DNA of 64,000 bases, taken from the NCBI RefSeq assembly GCF_016758175.1, contig NZ_QYAB01000001.1:1715850-1779849 (forward strand). Direction: 5' to 3'. This DNA comes from Leucobacter zeae. GTDB lineage: Bacteria; Actinomycetota; Actinomycetes; Actinomycetales; Microbacteriaceae. This document shows, piece after piece, positions 42,731 to 51,829 of the stretch (within the stretch, counting starts at the first letter, position 1; every line of letters starts with the position of its first letter). The position numbers and the translations under genes were made by a program. The notes beneath the pieces were generated by a model that ran no database searches, was not told where the DNA came from, and worked only from the letters and a program-made list of their open reading frames with translations.

Positions 42731-44293
42731 ATGGCTACTTTCGGAAACCTCTCGTCGCGGCTCACCGACACCTTCAAGAACCTCCGGTCGAAGGGCAAGC
42801 TGTCGGCCTCCGACGTCGACAGCACCGTCAGGGAGATCCGACGGGCGCTGCTCGAGGCCGACGTCTCGCTCGACGTCGTGAAGTCCTTCACGGCGAAGGT
42901 GCGCGACCGGGCGCTCGGCGACGAGGTCAACCAGGCGCTGAACCCCGCCCAGCAGGTCGTGCAGATCGTCAACGAGGAGCTCATCGAGATCCTCGGCGGC
43001 GAGTCCCGTCGGCTGCAGTTCGCGAAGAATCCGCCGACGATCATCATGCTCGCAGGCCTGCAGGGCGCAGGCAAGACCACGCTCGCCGGCAAGCTCGCCA
43101 AGTGGCTCAAGGGGCAGGGGCACACGCCGCTCCTCGTCGCCTGCGACCTGCAGCGCCCGAACGCGGTCACGCAGCTCGGCGTCGTCGCCGAGCAGGCTGG
43201 CGTCGCGATCTACGCCCCCGAGCCCGGCAACGGGGTGGGCGATCCCGTGAGGGTCGCGCGGAACGGCGTGGCCGAGGCTCGGGCGAAGCACCACGACTTC
43301 GTGATCGTCGATACGGCCGGTCGTCTCGGCGTCGACGCCGAACTCATGCAGCAGGCCGCCGACATCCGCGCGGCAGTCGACCCCGACGAGGTGCTCTTCG
43401 TGATCGACGCCATGATCGGTCAGGACGCCGTCGCCACGGCGCAGGCGTTCCAGGAGGGCGTCGATTTCACGGGCGTCGTGCTCACGAAGCTCGACGGCGA
43501 CCAGCGCGGCGGCGCGGCGCTCTCGATCCGCGGGACGACGGGCAAGCCCATCCTCTTCGCATCGACCGGCGAGGGGCTCGACGACTTCGAGCCGTTCCAC
43601 CCCGACCGCATGGCGAGCCGTATCCTCGACCTCGGCGACATCCTCACGCTCATCGAGCAGGCGCAGCAGACCTTCGACGAGGAGGAGGCCCGCAAGGTCG
43701 CCGAGAAGATCGCGACCGACGCCTTCACGCTCGACGACTTCCTCGGCCAGATGCAGCAGCTGCGCAAGGCCGGCTCCATCAAGAAGATGATGGGCATGCT
43801 GCCCGGCATGGGCAAGATGAAGGATCAGCTCGAGAGCTTCGACGAGCGCGAGATTGTGCGCACCGAGGCGATCATCCAGTCGATGACCCGGGCCGAGCGG
43901 CAGAACCCCAAGATCCTCAACGGCTCCCGCCGCCTGCGCATCGCCAAGGGCTCGGGGATGACCGTCACCGATGTCAACGCGCTCGTGCAGCGCTTCGAGC
44001 AGGCGGCGAAGATGATGAAGACCGTCGCCCGCGGCGGAGTGCCGCAGATCCCCGGCATGGGCCCGATGCCCGGGATGGGGGGCCACGGCGGCAAGAAGAA
44101 GCAGCAGGCGAAGGGCAAGGGCAAGAAGCAGTCGGGCAACCCCGCCAAGCGCGCCCAGCAGCAGGCCGGACTGGCCGCGGCCCCCGCTGCCGCGCCGGCC
44201 GGATCCGGTTTCGGTCTCGGCGCGGGCAAGGCAGCGCCGAGCGATGAGGAGATGGCCCAGCTGCAGCAGATGCTCGGAAAGGGTCTGCGCTGA
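42731..44293 (+). CDS. ffh: Signal recognition particle protein Ffh
   Basis: Ffh (520 aa) binds signal sequences and 4.5S RNA. The GTPase motifs are G1 GLQGAGKTTLAGKLA, G3 DTAGRLGVDAEL and G4 TKLDGDQRGG. The M domain from about residue 300 contains the RNA-binding helix region SRRLRIAKGSG and Met-rich loops. The C-terminus is a long Gly/Met then Lys/Ala-rich tail (PGMGPMPGMGG), longer than in E. coli. Confidence 0.97.
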   Translation: MATFGNLSSRLTDTFKNLRSKGKLSASDVDSTVREIRRALLEADVSLDVVKSFTAKVRDRALGDEVNQALNPAQQVVQIVNEELIEILGGESRRLQFAKNPPTIIMLAGLQGAGKTTLAGKLAKWLKGQGHTPLLVACDLQRPNAVTQLGVVAEQAGVAIYAPEPGNGVGDPVRVARNGVAEARAKHHDFVIVDTAGRLGVDAELMQQAADIRAAVDPDEVLFVIDAMIGQDAVATAQAFQEGVDFTGVVLTKLDGDQRGGAALSIRGTTGKPILFASTGEGLDDFEPFHPDRMASRILDLGDILTLIEQAQQTFDEEEARKVAEKIATDAFTLDDFLGQMQQLRKAGSIKKMMGMLPGMGKMKDQLESFDEREIVRTEAIIQSMTRAERQNPKILNGSRRLRIAKGSGMTVTDVNALVQRFEQAAKMMKTVARGGVPQIPGMGPMPGMGGHGGKKKQQAKGKGKKQSGNPAKRAQQQAGLAAAPAAAPAGSGFGLGAGKAAPSDEEMAQLQQMLGKGLR

Positions 44294-44315
44294 ACCGGAC
44301 TCCGGGCCGCCGAGC

Positions 44316-45443
44316 GTGAGCGCGGCCGGCTCGGGCGGTTTCCGGGAGCGCGCGTGGCGCGAGCCGTCGATGGACGGGCTCGACCGGCTGCGCAGCACCT
44401 GGCCGGCTCGGGTGAGCTGGCGCGCGGTCCGCGAAGCCGATGCCCGGGCGTTCCGCGACGCAGCCGTCGGCGCCGCGATGGCGCCGTGCGCGGTGCTGCT
44501 CGCTCTCGCCTGGGCGGGCTTCATGTACGAGCTGCCAGTCGCGATCGCCCTGCCCGATGCGATCGAGTGGATCCGCGGCCCCCTCACCGTCGCGCTCTTC
44601 TGGACCGCGGCGATGGTCGGCGTGTTCGCGCTGCTCATGTGCAGGCGGCCCGCGGACGTGCGACGCGAACTCGCCTATCGCGCCTTCGCCGAGGCGCAGG
44701 GCCTGTCGTACTCCCGAGAGGGTCGCGGCCCCGCGCCGCGGGGCATCTTCTTCGCCGAGTCGCGAGACGCGGCACCCGCGCGTTCCGCGACGACCCCCTC
44801 GCGTTTCCGCGTGCAGCACGCGCTCGAGCTCGGTCGCACCGATGACGAACCCGACCTCCAGGTGGCGGTCGCGGGCTATGCCGGCCAGAAGGGCGATCCG
44901 AGCGCTCCGCGCGCCGTGTTCCGCTTCCTGCAGATGAAGCTGCCGCGGCGGTTGCCGCACCTGATGATCGATGCGCGCGCGAACGGCGGCCTGAGGCACC
45001 TGCTCCCGGGCGCGCAGCGCATCACCCTCGAGGGCGACTTCGACCGGCACTTCACGGTCTACGCGCCCGAGGGGTACGGCCGCGACGCGCTGGAGCTGCT
45101 CACCCCCGATGTGATGGCCGCCCTCATCGACCTCGGGCGGGCATGGGACATCGAGGTGGTCGAGAATCGCATGATCGTCGTGTCCCACCGCTTCGCTCGA
45201 CGGTGGGACCGGACGGACACGACCGCGCTGCTGCGGTTCTCGGAGATCGTCGGCGGCGAAGTGGTGCACCAGGCGATGACGTATACCGACCCGCGCGCCG
45301 CACTGCCCCGGGTGCAGGTCGCCGGTCCCGGCAGACGGCTACGGCGTCGCTCGCGCGCGTGGACCACAGCGATCGTCGTCGGTTGCGTGGTCGCCGCGTT
45401 CGCCTATCCGTTCCTGCTCGGCTGGCTGCTGGATCTCGCGTGA
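44316..45443 (+). CDS. Membrane protein of unknown function, tandem paralogue 1
   Basis: A 375-aa protein. It has an Arg/Trp-rich head, two TM helices near residues 60-80 and 92-110, a large soluble middle, and one C-terminal helix near residues 350-370. It shares the core LPRRLPHLMIDARANGG, QRITLEGDFDRHFTVYAP and DALELLTPDVMAALIDLG with the next gene. I know no function. GTG 44316 is chosen over ATG 44370 because the N-terminal RVSW region aligns with the paralogue. It starts 22 nt after ffh. Confidence 0.72.
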   Translation: MSAAGSGGFRERAWREPSMDGLDRLRSTWPARVSWRAVREADARAFRDAAVGAAMAPCAVLLALAWAGFMYELPVAIALPDAIEWIRGPLTVALFWTAAMVGVFALLMCRRPADVRRELAYRAFAEAQGLSYSREGRGPAPRGIFFAESRDAAPARSATTPSRFRVQHALELGRTDDEPDLQVAVAGYAGQKGDPSAPRAVFRFLQMKLPRRLPHLMIDARANGGLRHLLPGAQRITLEGDFDRHFTVYAPEGYGRDALELLTPDVMAALIDLGRAWDIEVVENRMIVVSHRFARRWDRTDTTALLRFSEIVGGEVVHQAMTYTDPRAALPRVQVAGPGRRLRRRSRAWTTAIVVGCVVAAFAYPFLLGWLLDLA

Positions 45444-45495
45444 GCCGCTTCCGGGCGAACGCTCCGACCCGGCGGATCTCGGATCTCCCTGGCGG

Positions 45496-45501
45496 TACGC
45501 T
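45496..45501 (+). promoter_or_regulatory. -10 box for the 45508 gene
   Basis: TACGCT, then 6 nt, then GTG at 45508. Confidence 0.5.
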
Positions 45502-45507
45502 GTGCGG

Positions 45508-46653
45508 GTGGGAGCAGACGAGCTGAGCGGTGCGCGCATCGAGCGGCGCGACGCCCGGCTCGAGGCGTTCCGCGCCGACTGGCCGAAGCGCGTGAGCTGG
45601 GCCGACGTGCGCGTCGCGGATCCCGAAGCGTTCCGGTCGGCGGCGCAGGGTGCCCGGCTGGGCCTGCTCGCGGTTCCGGCGACGCTGCTCGCGAGCAGCC
45701 TGACGATCGAGTTCCCGATCGCGATCCCGCTCCCGTCCTGGCTGGACTGGGGTCGTGCGCTGTGCATGATGGCAGCGATGCTCGTGGCGATCGGGTGCTG
45801 GATCTGGGCGGGGGCGCTGCTGTCGATGCCCGCCGACGCGCGGCGCGGCCTCGCGGTGCAGCGGTTCGCGGAACGGCGCGGGCTCAGGTACACGCGGTTC
45901 GGCGCGAGGCCGGAGCGGATCGGGATCGTCTTCGCCGAGGGGCATCGGGCGGCGGACGGCGCGTCGCGATCGGCGCGTCGCTCGGAACCGTCGCCGGAGC
46001 CGCTCTACGACACGCAGTTCACACTCGCCTCGACTGATGTCCATCGCCGATCCGGCGTCCCCGAGATGCGGATCGGCGTCGCGACCTACGTCGGCGGGAA
46101 AAGCGATCCGAAGGGTCCGAGGCCCGCGTTCCGGTATCTGAGCCTGCGGCTGCCCCGACGCCTGCCGCACCTCCTGATCGACTCCAGGCGGAACGGCAGC
46201 CTCCGTCGATTCCTGCCCGGATCGCAACGGATCTCGCTCGAGGGCGACTTCGACCGGAGCTTCACGGCATACGCGCCGCGCGGATACGAGCGCGATGCGC
46301 TCGAGCTACTCACCCCGGACGTGATGGCGTGCCTCATCGACCACGGCGGCCGCTGGGACGTCGAAGTCGTCGACGATCTGCTGATCGTCGCGTCGTCGCG
46401 CCATCGCGCGTGGTGGGACCGGGCCGAATCCACGGCGCTGCTCCGCTTCGCGGAGCTGGTGGGGGACGAGCTCGGGCATCAGGCCGAGAGCTACAGCGAC
46501 CCGCGGTCCTCCCGCCCGCGGTCCCGGGTTGCCGAGGCCGGGAGGCGCTTGCGGCTCCGCTCCGCCGCTTGGGCGACGGTCGGCTGCGCGCTGTTCCTCG
46601 CCGCCTGGCTGGGCCTGCCCCCGCTGGTGGAGTACCTGTTCGGCGGCAACTGA
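45508..46653 (+). CDS. Membrane protein of unknown function, tandem paralogue 2
   Basis: A 381-aa paralogue of the preceding gene with the same plan: charged head with PKRVSWADVRVADPEAFR, two TM helices, a soluble domain with LPRRLPHLLIDSRRNGS and ISLEGDFDRSFTAYAPRGYE, and a last TM helix ending at LFGGN. Hydrophobic segments flanking the soluble part suggest it faces the cytosol. It has its own leaderless GTG start, so the two copies may be expressed differently. Confidence 0.72.
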   Translation: MGADELSGARIERRDARLEAFRADWPKRVSWADVRVADPEAFRSAAQGARLGLLAVPATLLASSLTIEFPIAIPLPSWLDWGRALCMMAAMLVAIGCWIWAGALLSMPADARRGLAVQRFAERRGLRYTRFGARPERIGIVFAEGHRAADGASRSARRSEPSPEPLYDTQFTLASTDVHRRSGVPEMRIGVATYVGGKSDPKGPRPAFRYLSLRLPRRLPHLLIDSRRNGSLRRFLPGSQRISLEGDFDRSFTAYAPRGYERDALELLTPDVMACLIDHGGRWDVEVVDDLLIVASSRHRAWWDRAESTALLRFAELVGDELGHQAESYSDPRSSRPRSRVAEAGRRLRLRSAAWATVGCALFLAAWLGLPPLVEYLFGGN

Positions 46654-46689
46654 GTCGCGCGCCTCAGACGATCGGGGGACCGCTCGGTT

Positions 46690-46708
46690 TACTATGTGCT
46701 ATTGCACA
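46690..46708 (+). promoter_or_regulatory. Promoter and dyad of the 46757 hydrolase gene
   Basis: The -10 TACTAT (46690-46695) shares its last base with TGTGC-TATT-GCACA (46695-46708), a 5-bp-arm inverted repeat that would sit over the start of transcription. The leader is about 55 nt, with a GGAAGGAG Shine-Dalgarno before the GTG at 46757. Confidence 0.5.
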
Positions 46709-46756
46709 GTTCGATTCGCATGAGCGGGTTCGAGGCCCGCATCGGAAGGAGCGCGC

Positions 46757-48055
46757 GTGAGCGCCGAGTACACCATCGGAACCGACATCGTCGCCCGGGA
46801 CATCTGGACGACGGTGCCGCTCGACTGGAACGACCCAGACGGGGAGACGATCCGCGTCTTCGCGCGCGAACTCGTCGCGGCGGAGCGGCGGCGCGAGTCG
46901 CTCCCGCTCATGCTGCACCTGCAGGGCGGTCCCGGCGGGAAGGGGACCCGGCCGCTCGGGCGTTCGGGCTGGGTGGGCGCGGCGCTCGAGCGGTTCCGCC
47001 TCATCATCCCGGATCAGCGCGGCACCGGGCGGTCGACGCCCGTGTCCGGAGCCGACTTCGCCGAGCTCCCGGCGGAGGAGTCGGCGCGCCGGCTGGCGCT
47101 GCACCGCGCCGACTCGATCGTGCGCGACTTCGAGGCGATCCGCGCGCAGCACTACGCGGGGCGGCAGTGGTGGACGCTCGGGCAGAGCTACGGCGGCTTC
47201 CTCACGCTCCACTATCTGTCGACGGTCCCTGAAGCGATCGTCGCCTCCGCGGTGACGGGCGGACTCGCCGCGCTCGACCCGGATCCCGATGAGGTCTACC
47301 GGCGCACCTTCCCGCGCATGGTCGAGAAGAACCGGATCTTCCGCGAGCGCACCCCGCATCTCACGGACCGGGTCGCGCGCATCGCCGACGTGCTCGATGC
47401 CGAGGACGTGCGGCTGGCGGACGGCGACCGGCTCACCGTCAGGCGGTTCCAGACGCTCGGGATGGGGTTCGGGATGGGCCCGGGCTTCGATCGGGTGCAC
47501 TGGCTGCTCGACGAGGCGTTCGCCGACGCGGGGGAGCGCCGGCTCAGCGACACCTTCGTCGACGCGGTCGGATCGGGCTCCTCTTTCGCTCAGGATCCGC
47601 TCTACATGGCGCTGCAGGAGGCGATCTACGGTCCGGGGCCGTCGGCCTGGGCGGCGCAGCGGGAACGCGATGGGCGCCCCGAGTTCGCGGAGTCCGCTCG
47701 CCCGCTGCTCTTCACCGGCGAGACGGTCTTCCCCTGGATGTTCGCGGAGATCCGGGCGCTCCGCGGTTTCCGGGCGGGCGTCGAGCTGCTCGCCGAGCGC
47801 GCCTGGCCGATCGAGATGTACGACGCGCAGCGCCTTGCCGCGAACGAAGTGCCGGTCGAGGCTGCGATCTACTTCGACGACCTCTACGTCGACTCCGGCC
47901 TGTCGCTCGACACGGCGTCGCGCGTCTCCGCGCTCAACGCCTGGGTGACCAACGAGTACGAGCACGACGGGGTGCACCACGATGGCGTCGCCGAGCGCCT
48001 GTTCACCGCACTCGAACGCCGGCTCGGCGGCACCGTCGCGGAGCGGGCTCGATGA
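46757..48055 (+). CDS. Proline iminopeptidase-like alpha/beta hydrolase
   Basis: A 432-aa S33-type peptidase. The motifs are LHLQGGPGGKG (oxyanion region), IIPDQRGTGRS, and nucleophile Ser in LGQSYGGFLTLHY. The C-terminal part holds the acid in AAIYFDDLYVD and the histidine in NEYEHDGVHHDG. The length of about 430 fits the longer prolyl aminopeptidase group. It overlaps the Xaa-Pro aminopeptidase gene by 4 nt, so the pair likely degrades proline-containing peptides in the cytosol. Confidence 0.9.
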   Translation: MSAEYTIGTDIVARDIWTTVPLDWNDPDGETIRVFARELVAAERRRESLPLMLHLQGGPGGKGTRPLGRSGWVGAALERFRLIIPDQRGTGRSTPVSGADFAELPAEESARRLALHRADSIVRDFEAIRAQHYAGRQWWTLGQSYGGFLTLHYLSTVPEAIVASAVTGGLAALDPDPDEVYRRTFPRMVEKNRIFRERTPHLTDRVARIADVLDAEDVRLADGDRLTVRRFQTLGMGFGMGPGFDRVHWLLDEAFADAGERRLSDTFVDAVGSGSSFAQDPLYMALQEAIYGPGPSAWAAQRERDGRPEFAESARPLLFTGETVFPWMFAEIRALRGFRAGVELLAERAWPIEMYDAQRLAANEVPVEAAIYFDDLYVDSGLSLDTASRVSALNAWVTNEYEHDGVHHDGVAERLFTALERRLGGTVAERAR

Positions 48056-49545
48056 GCGCGCGCGACCACGGTCCGGTGCTGAGCGGGCTGGGCGCCGCGG
48101 TCCGCACCGTCGACTGGGAGTCGGGGATGCCGAACTCGCGGTCCGAGCGGCGGGATCCGCGGATGCCGCTGCTGGCCACTACCCCGGGGTTCTCGGAGTG
48201 GATCCGGACCGGTTGGGGCGACGCCGACCGCACCCCTCGGCTGGAGCCGGGCGCCGTCGAGGCGGCAGCCGCGCACCGGGCCCGGCTGTCCGAGGCGCTG
48301 CCCGGGCGCACGCTCGTCGTCACTGCGGGTCGCGCCCAGTTGCGCATGAACGACACCTTCTTCGAGTTCCGCGCCGACAGCGATTTCCTCTGGCTCACGG
48401 GATACGCGGTCGAGGACGGGGTGCTCGTGCTGACGCCCGTGGCCGGAGGGCACGACGCGACGCTGTTCGTCACCCCGCCGGCACGCCCGGGCGATCCCGC
48501 GTTCCACGCCGATGCCGCGCACGGCGAACTGTGGGTCGGCCCGCAGCCCGGCACTGCGGAGCTGGAGGCCGCGCTCGGGATCCGAGTGCGCGCCGTCTCG
48601 GCGCTGGACCTGCCAGAGGAGGCCCTGATCGCCGGGGCCGCGGTGGTGGCCCGGGGTGCGGGGGCGCACCTCGACGGACGTCCCCGCTCGGCCGAGCTCG
48701 CGCGGGTGCTCTCGGAGCTGCGCCGGATCAAGGATGCGTGGGAGATCGCGGAGCTGCGCAGCGCTGTCGCCCGCACGATCGACGGCTTCGCGGAGGTGCG
48801 CCGAGAGATCCCGCGAGCTATCGAACGCGGGGGAGAGCGCTGGCTGCAGGGCACCTTCGATCGGCACGCGCGCACCGTCGGGCAGGCGCCGGGCTACGCC
48901 ACGATCGTGGGCTCCGGAGCGCATGCCCCGATTCTGCACTGGGTGCGCGCCGACGGCGAGATCGACCCCGATGCGCTGCTGCTGCTCGACATGGGGGTCG
49001 AGAATCGGACCGGCTACACCGCGGATGTGACCCGCACCATCCCCGCGGGCGGGCGGTTCAGCGACGTGCAGCGCCGCGTGCACGACCTGGTCGAGCGCTC
49101 GCACCGGGCGGGTCTCGCCGCGGTGCGGCCAGGAAAGCCGTGGGCGGACTTCCACGCGGCCTCGATGGAAGTCCTGGCGCAGGGGCTCTCCGACTGGGGT
49201 CTCCTGCCGGTGTCCGTCGACGAGGCGCTGTCGGAGGTCGGCCAGCAGCACCGCCGGTTCATCGTGTGCGGCGTCGGGCATCATCTCGGGCTCGACGTGC
49301 ACGACTGCGACGCCGCGAGCTACGGCGCCTACCTCGGAGGCACGATCGAGCCGGGCATGTCGCTCACCGTGGAACCCGGCCTGTACTTCCATGCCTGGGA
49401 CGAGACGGTTCCGCCCGAGCTGCGCGGCATCGGCGTGCGGCTCGAGGACGATCTGATCGTCACGGAAACGGGGATCGAGGTGCTCAGCGACGGCTTGCCG
49501 ATCGATGCGGCGGGCATCGAGCGCTGGATGGCGCGCACCATCTAG
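48052..49545 (+). CDS. pepP: Xaa-Pro aminopeptidase (M24B)
   Basis: A 497-aa aminopeptidase P-like enzyme that removes N-terminal residues before proline. The N-terminal domain contains [19 protein letters not shown]. The pita-bread domain supplies the metal ligands: Asp in [20 protein letters not shown] (two), His in [13 protein letters not shown], Glu in [10 protein letters not shown], and Glu in [14 protein letters not shown]. It is translationally coupled to the upstream iminopeptidase-like gene. Confidence 0.93.
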   Translation: MSARDHGPVLSGLGAAVRTVDWESGMPNSRSERRDPRMPLLATTPGFSEWIRTGWGDADRTPRLEPGAVEAAAAHRARLSEALPGRTLVVTAGRAQLRMNDTFFEFRADSDFLWLTGYAVEDGVLVLTPVAGGHDATLFVTPPARPGDPAFHADAAHGELWVGPQPGTAELEAALGIRVRAVSALDLPEEALIAGAAVVARGAGAHLDGRPRSAELARVLSELRRIKDAWEIAELRSAVARTIDGFAEVRREIPRAIERGGERWLQGTFDRHARTVGQAPGYATIVGSGAHAPILHWVRADGEIDPDALLLLDMGVENRTGYTADVTRTIPAGGRFSDVQRRVHDLVERSHRAGLAAVRPGKPWADFHAASMEVLAQGLSDWGLLPVSVDEALSEVGQQHRRFIVCGVGHHLGLDVHDCDAASYGAYLGGTIEPGMSLTVEPGLYFHAWDETVPPELRGIGVRLEDDLIVTETGIEVLSDGLPIDAAGIERWMARTI

Positions 49546-49705
49546 TGCGAGATCGCGTCTCCGCTTCACGAAAACACCAGGTCCCAACAAAAATTGCATT
49601 CTCAACCCTTCTGTGCGAGGATTGTCGGGTTCGCGATTTTCGCGTGCCCGAGCTTCCGAGCCCCGACCGGGGCCCGCGTCGTACCATCGATTCAAGGAGT
49701 CATTC
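49546..49705 (+). promoter_or_regulatory. Upstream region of the rpsP operon
   Basis: The 160 bp include an AT-rich patch (about 49565-49605), a possible -35 TTGCAT, a 17-bp spacer and GAGGAT as -10, and a CGCGA-TTT-TCGCG small dyad after it. The leader is long (about 80 nt) and ends in AAGGAG before ATG 49706. Such leaders are usual for ribosomal protein operons. Confidence 0.4.
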
Positions 49706-50125
49706 ATGGCTGTCAAGATCCGTCTGAAGCGCCTCGGCAAGATCCGTGCGCCCTACTACCGCATCGTCGTCGCCGACTCGCGCACCAAGCGCGACGGCCG
49801 CGTCATCGAGGAGATCGGCAAGTACCACCCGACCCAGCACCCGTCGTTCATCGAGGTCGACTCGGAGCGCGCGCAGTACTGGCTCTCCGTCGGCGCGCAG
49901 CCGACCGAGCAGGTGGCCGCCATCCTCAAGCTGAGCGGCGACTGGGGCAAGTTCACGGGCACCGGCAACACCGAGTCCCAGATCCTCGCCCCCGAGGCGA
50001 AGCCCGTCTTCGAGGCAGACACCGCGAAGAAGACCGTGCTGCGCCCCAAGGCAGAGAAGCCGGCCGAGGCTCCTGCTGAGGCTCCCGCCGAGGCCGACGA
50101 CAGCGCCGAGACCACCGAGGCGTAA
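49706..50125 (+). CDS. rpsP: 30S ribosomal protein S16
   Basis: S16 (139 aa) begins [20 protein letters not shown], which is diagnostic. The conserved core ends near residue 85; a C-terminal Ala/Glu-rich extension of about 50 residues ([11 protein letters not shown]) is typical of actinobacteria. Its AAGGAG Shine-Dalgarno lies 8 nt before the ATG. khpA follows after 5 nt. Confidence 0.97.
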   Translation: MAVKIRLKRLGKIRAPYYRIVVADSRTKRDGRVIEEIGKYHPTQHPSFIEVDSERAQYWLSVGAQPTEQVAAILKLSGDWGKFTGTGNTESQILAPEAKPVFEADTAKKTVLRPKAEKPAEAPAEAPAEADDSAETTEA

Positions 50126-50130
50126 GACCC

Positions 50131-50436
50131 TTGGCTGAGCAGGCGCTTGCCGAAGCGCTCGAACACCTCGTGAAGGGCATCGTCGATCGCCCGGAGCACG
50201 TGCGGGTCGGTTCCCGCGACACCGGGCGCGGCGACGTCCTCGAGGTGCGCGTGCACCCCGATGACCTCGGTCGCGTGATCGGTCGCGGCGGACGCACCGC
50301 CTCCTCGCTGCGCACGGTCGTCTCGGCCCTCGCGGAGGGCGAGCGCGTGCGCGTCGACGTGATCGACACCGACGACGAGTCGGATCCGGTCGAGCTCGCG
50401 GCGAGCCCGACCGGGGCTTCGGAGGGCAGCGCCTGA
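50131..50436 (+). CDS. khpA: KH-domain RNA-binding protein KhpA
   Basis: A 101-aa single-KH-domain protein, found between rpsP and rimM across many Gram-positives. The GxxG loop is RVIGRGGRTA. The start is a rare TTG at 50131, 5 nt after the rpsP stop, with no better start in frame; the N-terminal LAEALEHLVKGIVD helix requires it. The stop overlaps rimM by one base. Confidence 0.92.
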   Translation: MAEQALAEALEHLVKGIVDRPEHVRVGSRDTGRGDVLEVRVHPDDLGRVIGRGGRTASSLRTVVSALAEGERVRVDVIDTDDESDPVELAASPTGASEGSA

Positions 50437-51029
50437 TGGCCGACGCACCTCAGCGCGTGCGAGCTCCCCGTCCCGCTAGCGGGGCGGGGAGTTTGCGCGT
50501 CGGACGCCTGACCAAGCCCCACGGGCTGAAGGGCGGCATCAAGCTCGAGCTCTTCACCGACAACCCAGAGCTCCGGTTCGTGCCGGGCGCCGAGTTCCAC
50601 CTGCAGGTCCCGGAGGACTCGCCGTGGTTCGGGCGCACGGTCACCTTGCGCGAGCTCCGCTGGTTCAACGACTCGCCGGTCGGCTTCTTCGACGAGCTGC
50701 CGGACCGCACCGCCGCCGAGGGCATCGTCCGCGCGATCCTCTGGATCGACGAGGACGCCGTCGCGGGCGGAGAGGAGGAGAACGCCTGGTACCACCACCA
50801 GCTCGTCGGACTCGACGTCGTCCGCGCGTCGCCCGAGGGCGAGCCGGTAGTGCTGGGAACGGTCGCCGAGGTCCAGCACTTCCCGGCCCAGGATCTGCTG
50901 CTCGTGACCACCGAGCGCGGCTCCGTGCTCGTGCCGTTCGTCGAGGCGATCGTGCCGAGCGTGGACATCGAGGCCGGAATCGTCACGGTGACCCCGCCCG
51001 AGGGCCTCTTCGAGGAAGCGGCCGAATGA
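50436..51029 (+). CDS. rimM: Ribosome maturation factor RimM
   Basis: RimM (197 aa) assists 30S head assembly with S19. The N-terminal domain [20 protein letters not shown] and the PRC barrel region ([10 protein letters not shown] to [10 protein letters not shown]) are clear. The ATG at 50436 shares a base with the khpA stop. Residues 1-19 before the conserved core are unconserved and are encoded by a GC hairpin; a TTG at 50493 is an alternative start but has poor Shine-Dalgarno spacing. It overlaps trmD by 4 nt. Confidence 0.95.
   Translation: MADAPQRVRAPRPASGAGSLRVGRLTKPHGLKGGIKLELFTDNPELRFVPGAEFHLQVPEDSPWFGRTVTLRELRWFNDSPVGFFDELPDRTAAEGIVRAILWIDEDAVAGGEEENAWYHHQLVGLDVVRASPEGEPVVLGTVAEVQHFPAQDLLLVTTERGSVLVPFVEAIVPSVDIEAGIVTVTPPEGLFEEAAE
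50464..50491 (+). promoter_or_regulatory. 14-bp hairpin inside the 5' end of rimM
   Basis: Positions 50464-50477 and 50478-50491 pair with one mismatch, followed by GTTTG. It lies inside the coding part for RimM residues about 10-19 and could attenuate rimM-trmD relative to rpsP. Confidence 0.45.
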
Positions 51030-51772
51030 GGCTCGACGTCGTCACGATCTTCCCGGGGTACTTCGACGCGCTGGAGCTGTCGCTGCTCGGGAAGGCGCGG
51101 CAGCGGGGACTCATCGACCTGCGCGTGCACGACCTGCGCGAGCATGCGCACGACCGGCACCGCACGGTCGACGACACCCCGGCCGGCGGCGGCGCCGGGA
51201 TGGTGATGAAGCCCGAGCCGTGGGGCGAGGCGCTCGACGGGATCCTCGCCGACGGCCGCGCTGCCGCCGGCGGTGACGCGGATCCCGACCCGCTCATCAT
51301 CTTCCCCTCTCCTGCCGGAGACGTCTTCACCCAGTCCATGGCGCGCGAGCTCGCGGAGGAGTCCCACCTCGTCTTCGGCTGCGGCCGCTACGAGGGCATC
51401 GACCAGCGCGTGTTCGACGAGTACGCTGCGCGCGGTCGCGTGCGGCTCGTGAGCATCGGCGACTACGTGCTGAACGGCGGCGAGGTCGCGACGATCGCGA
51501 TGATCGAGGCGATCGGGAGGCTGGTGCCTGGCGTCGTGGGGAACCCCGAGAGTCTCGTCGAGGAGTCGCACGAGGAAGACGGGCTGCTCGAGTACCCGAG
51601 CTACACGAAGCCGGCGACCTGGCGGGGGCGCGAGGTGCCCCCGGTGCTGCTCGGCGGCAACCACCGGGCGATCGCCGAGTGGCGACGCGAGCAGCGGGTC
51701 GAGCGCACGCGGCGAGTGCGCCCGGACCTGCTCCCGCGCGAACGGCCCGCGCGCCACGCCGCGGACGAGTAG
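51026..51772 (+). CDS. trmD: tRNA (guanine37-N1)-methyltransferase
   Basis: TrmD (248 aa) makes m1G37 in tRNA to prevent frameshifting. The SPOUT trefoil-knot region is [14 protein letters not shown] and [13 protein letters not shown]; the N-terminus [16 protein letters not shown] is diagnostic. It overlaps rimM (ATGA). No rplS follows, although that gene often ends this operon. Confidence 0.97.
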   Translation: MRLDVVTIFPGYFDALELSLLGKARQRGLIDLRVHDLREHAHDRHRTVDDTPAGGGAGMVMKPEPWGEALDGILADGRAAAGGDADPDPLIIFPSPAGDVFTQSMARELAEESHLVFGCGRYEGIDQRVFDEYAARGRVRLVSIGDYVLNGGEVATIAMIEAIGRLVPGVVGNPESLVEESHEEDGLLEYPSYTKPATWRGREVPPVLLGGNHRAIAEWRREQRVERTRRVRPDLLPRERPARHAADE

Positions 51773-51785
51773 CACGTGGGCGGAC

Positions 51786-51808
51786 CCGGGGCGCAGGGCG
51801 GGCCCCGG
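51786..51808 (+). terminator. Possible terminator after trmD
   Basis: CCGGGGC (51786-51792) and GCCCCGG (51802-51808) form a 7-bp stem with a 9-nt loop, 13 nt after the trmD stop, with no T tract. It is weak. Confidence 0.35.
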
Positions 51809-51817
51809 CGTCGACGA

Positions 51818-51823
51818 TAGTCT
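51818..51823 (+). promoter_or_regulatory. -10 box for murT
   Basis: TAGTCT, then 6 nt, then ATG 51830. Confidence 0.55.
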
Positions 51824-51829
51824 TGATCC

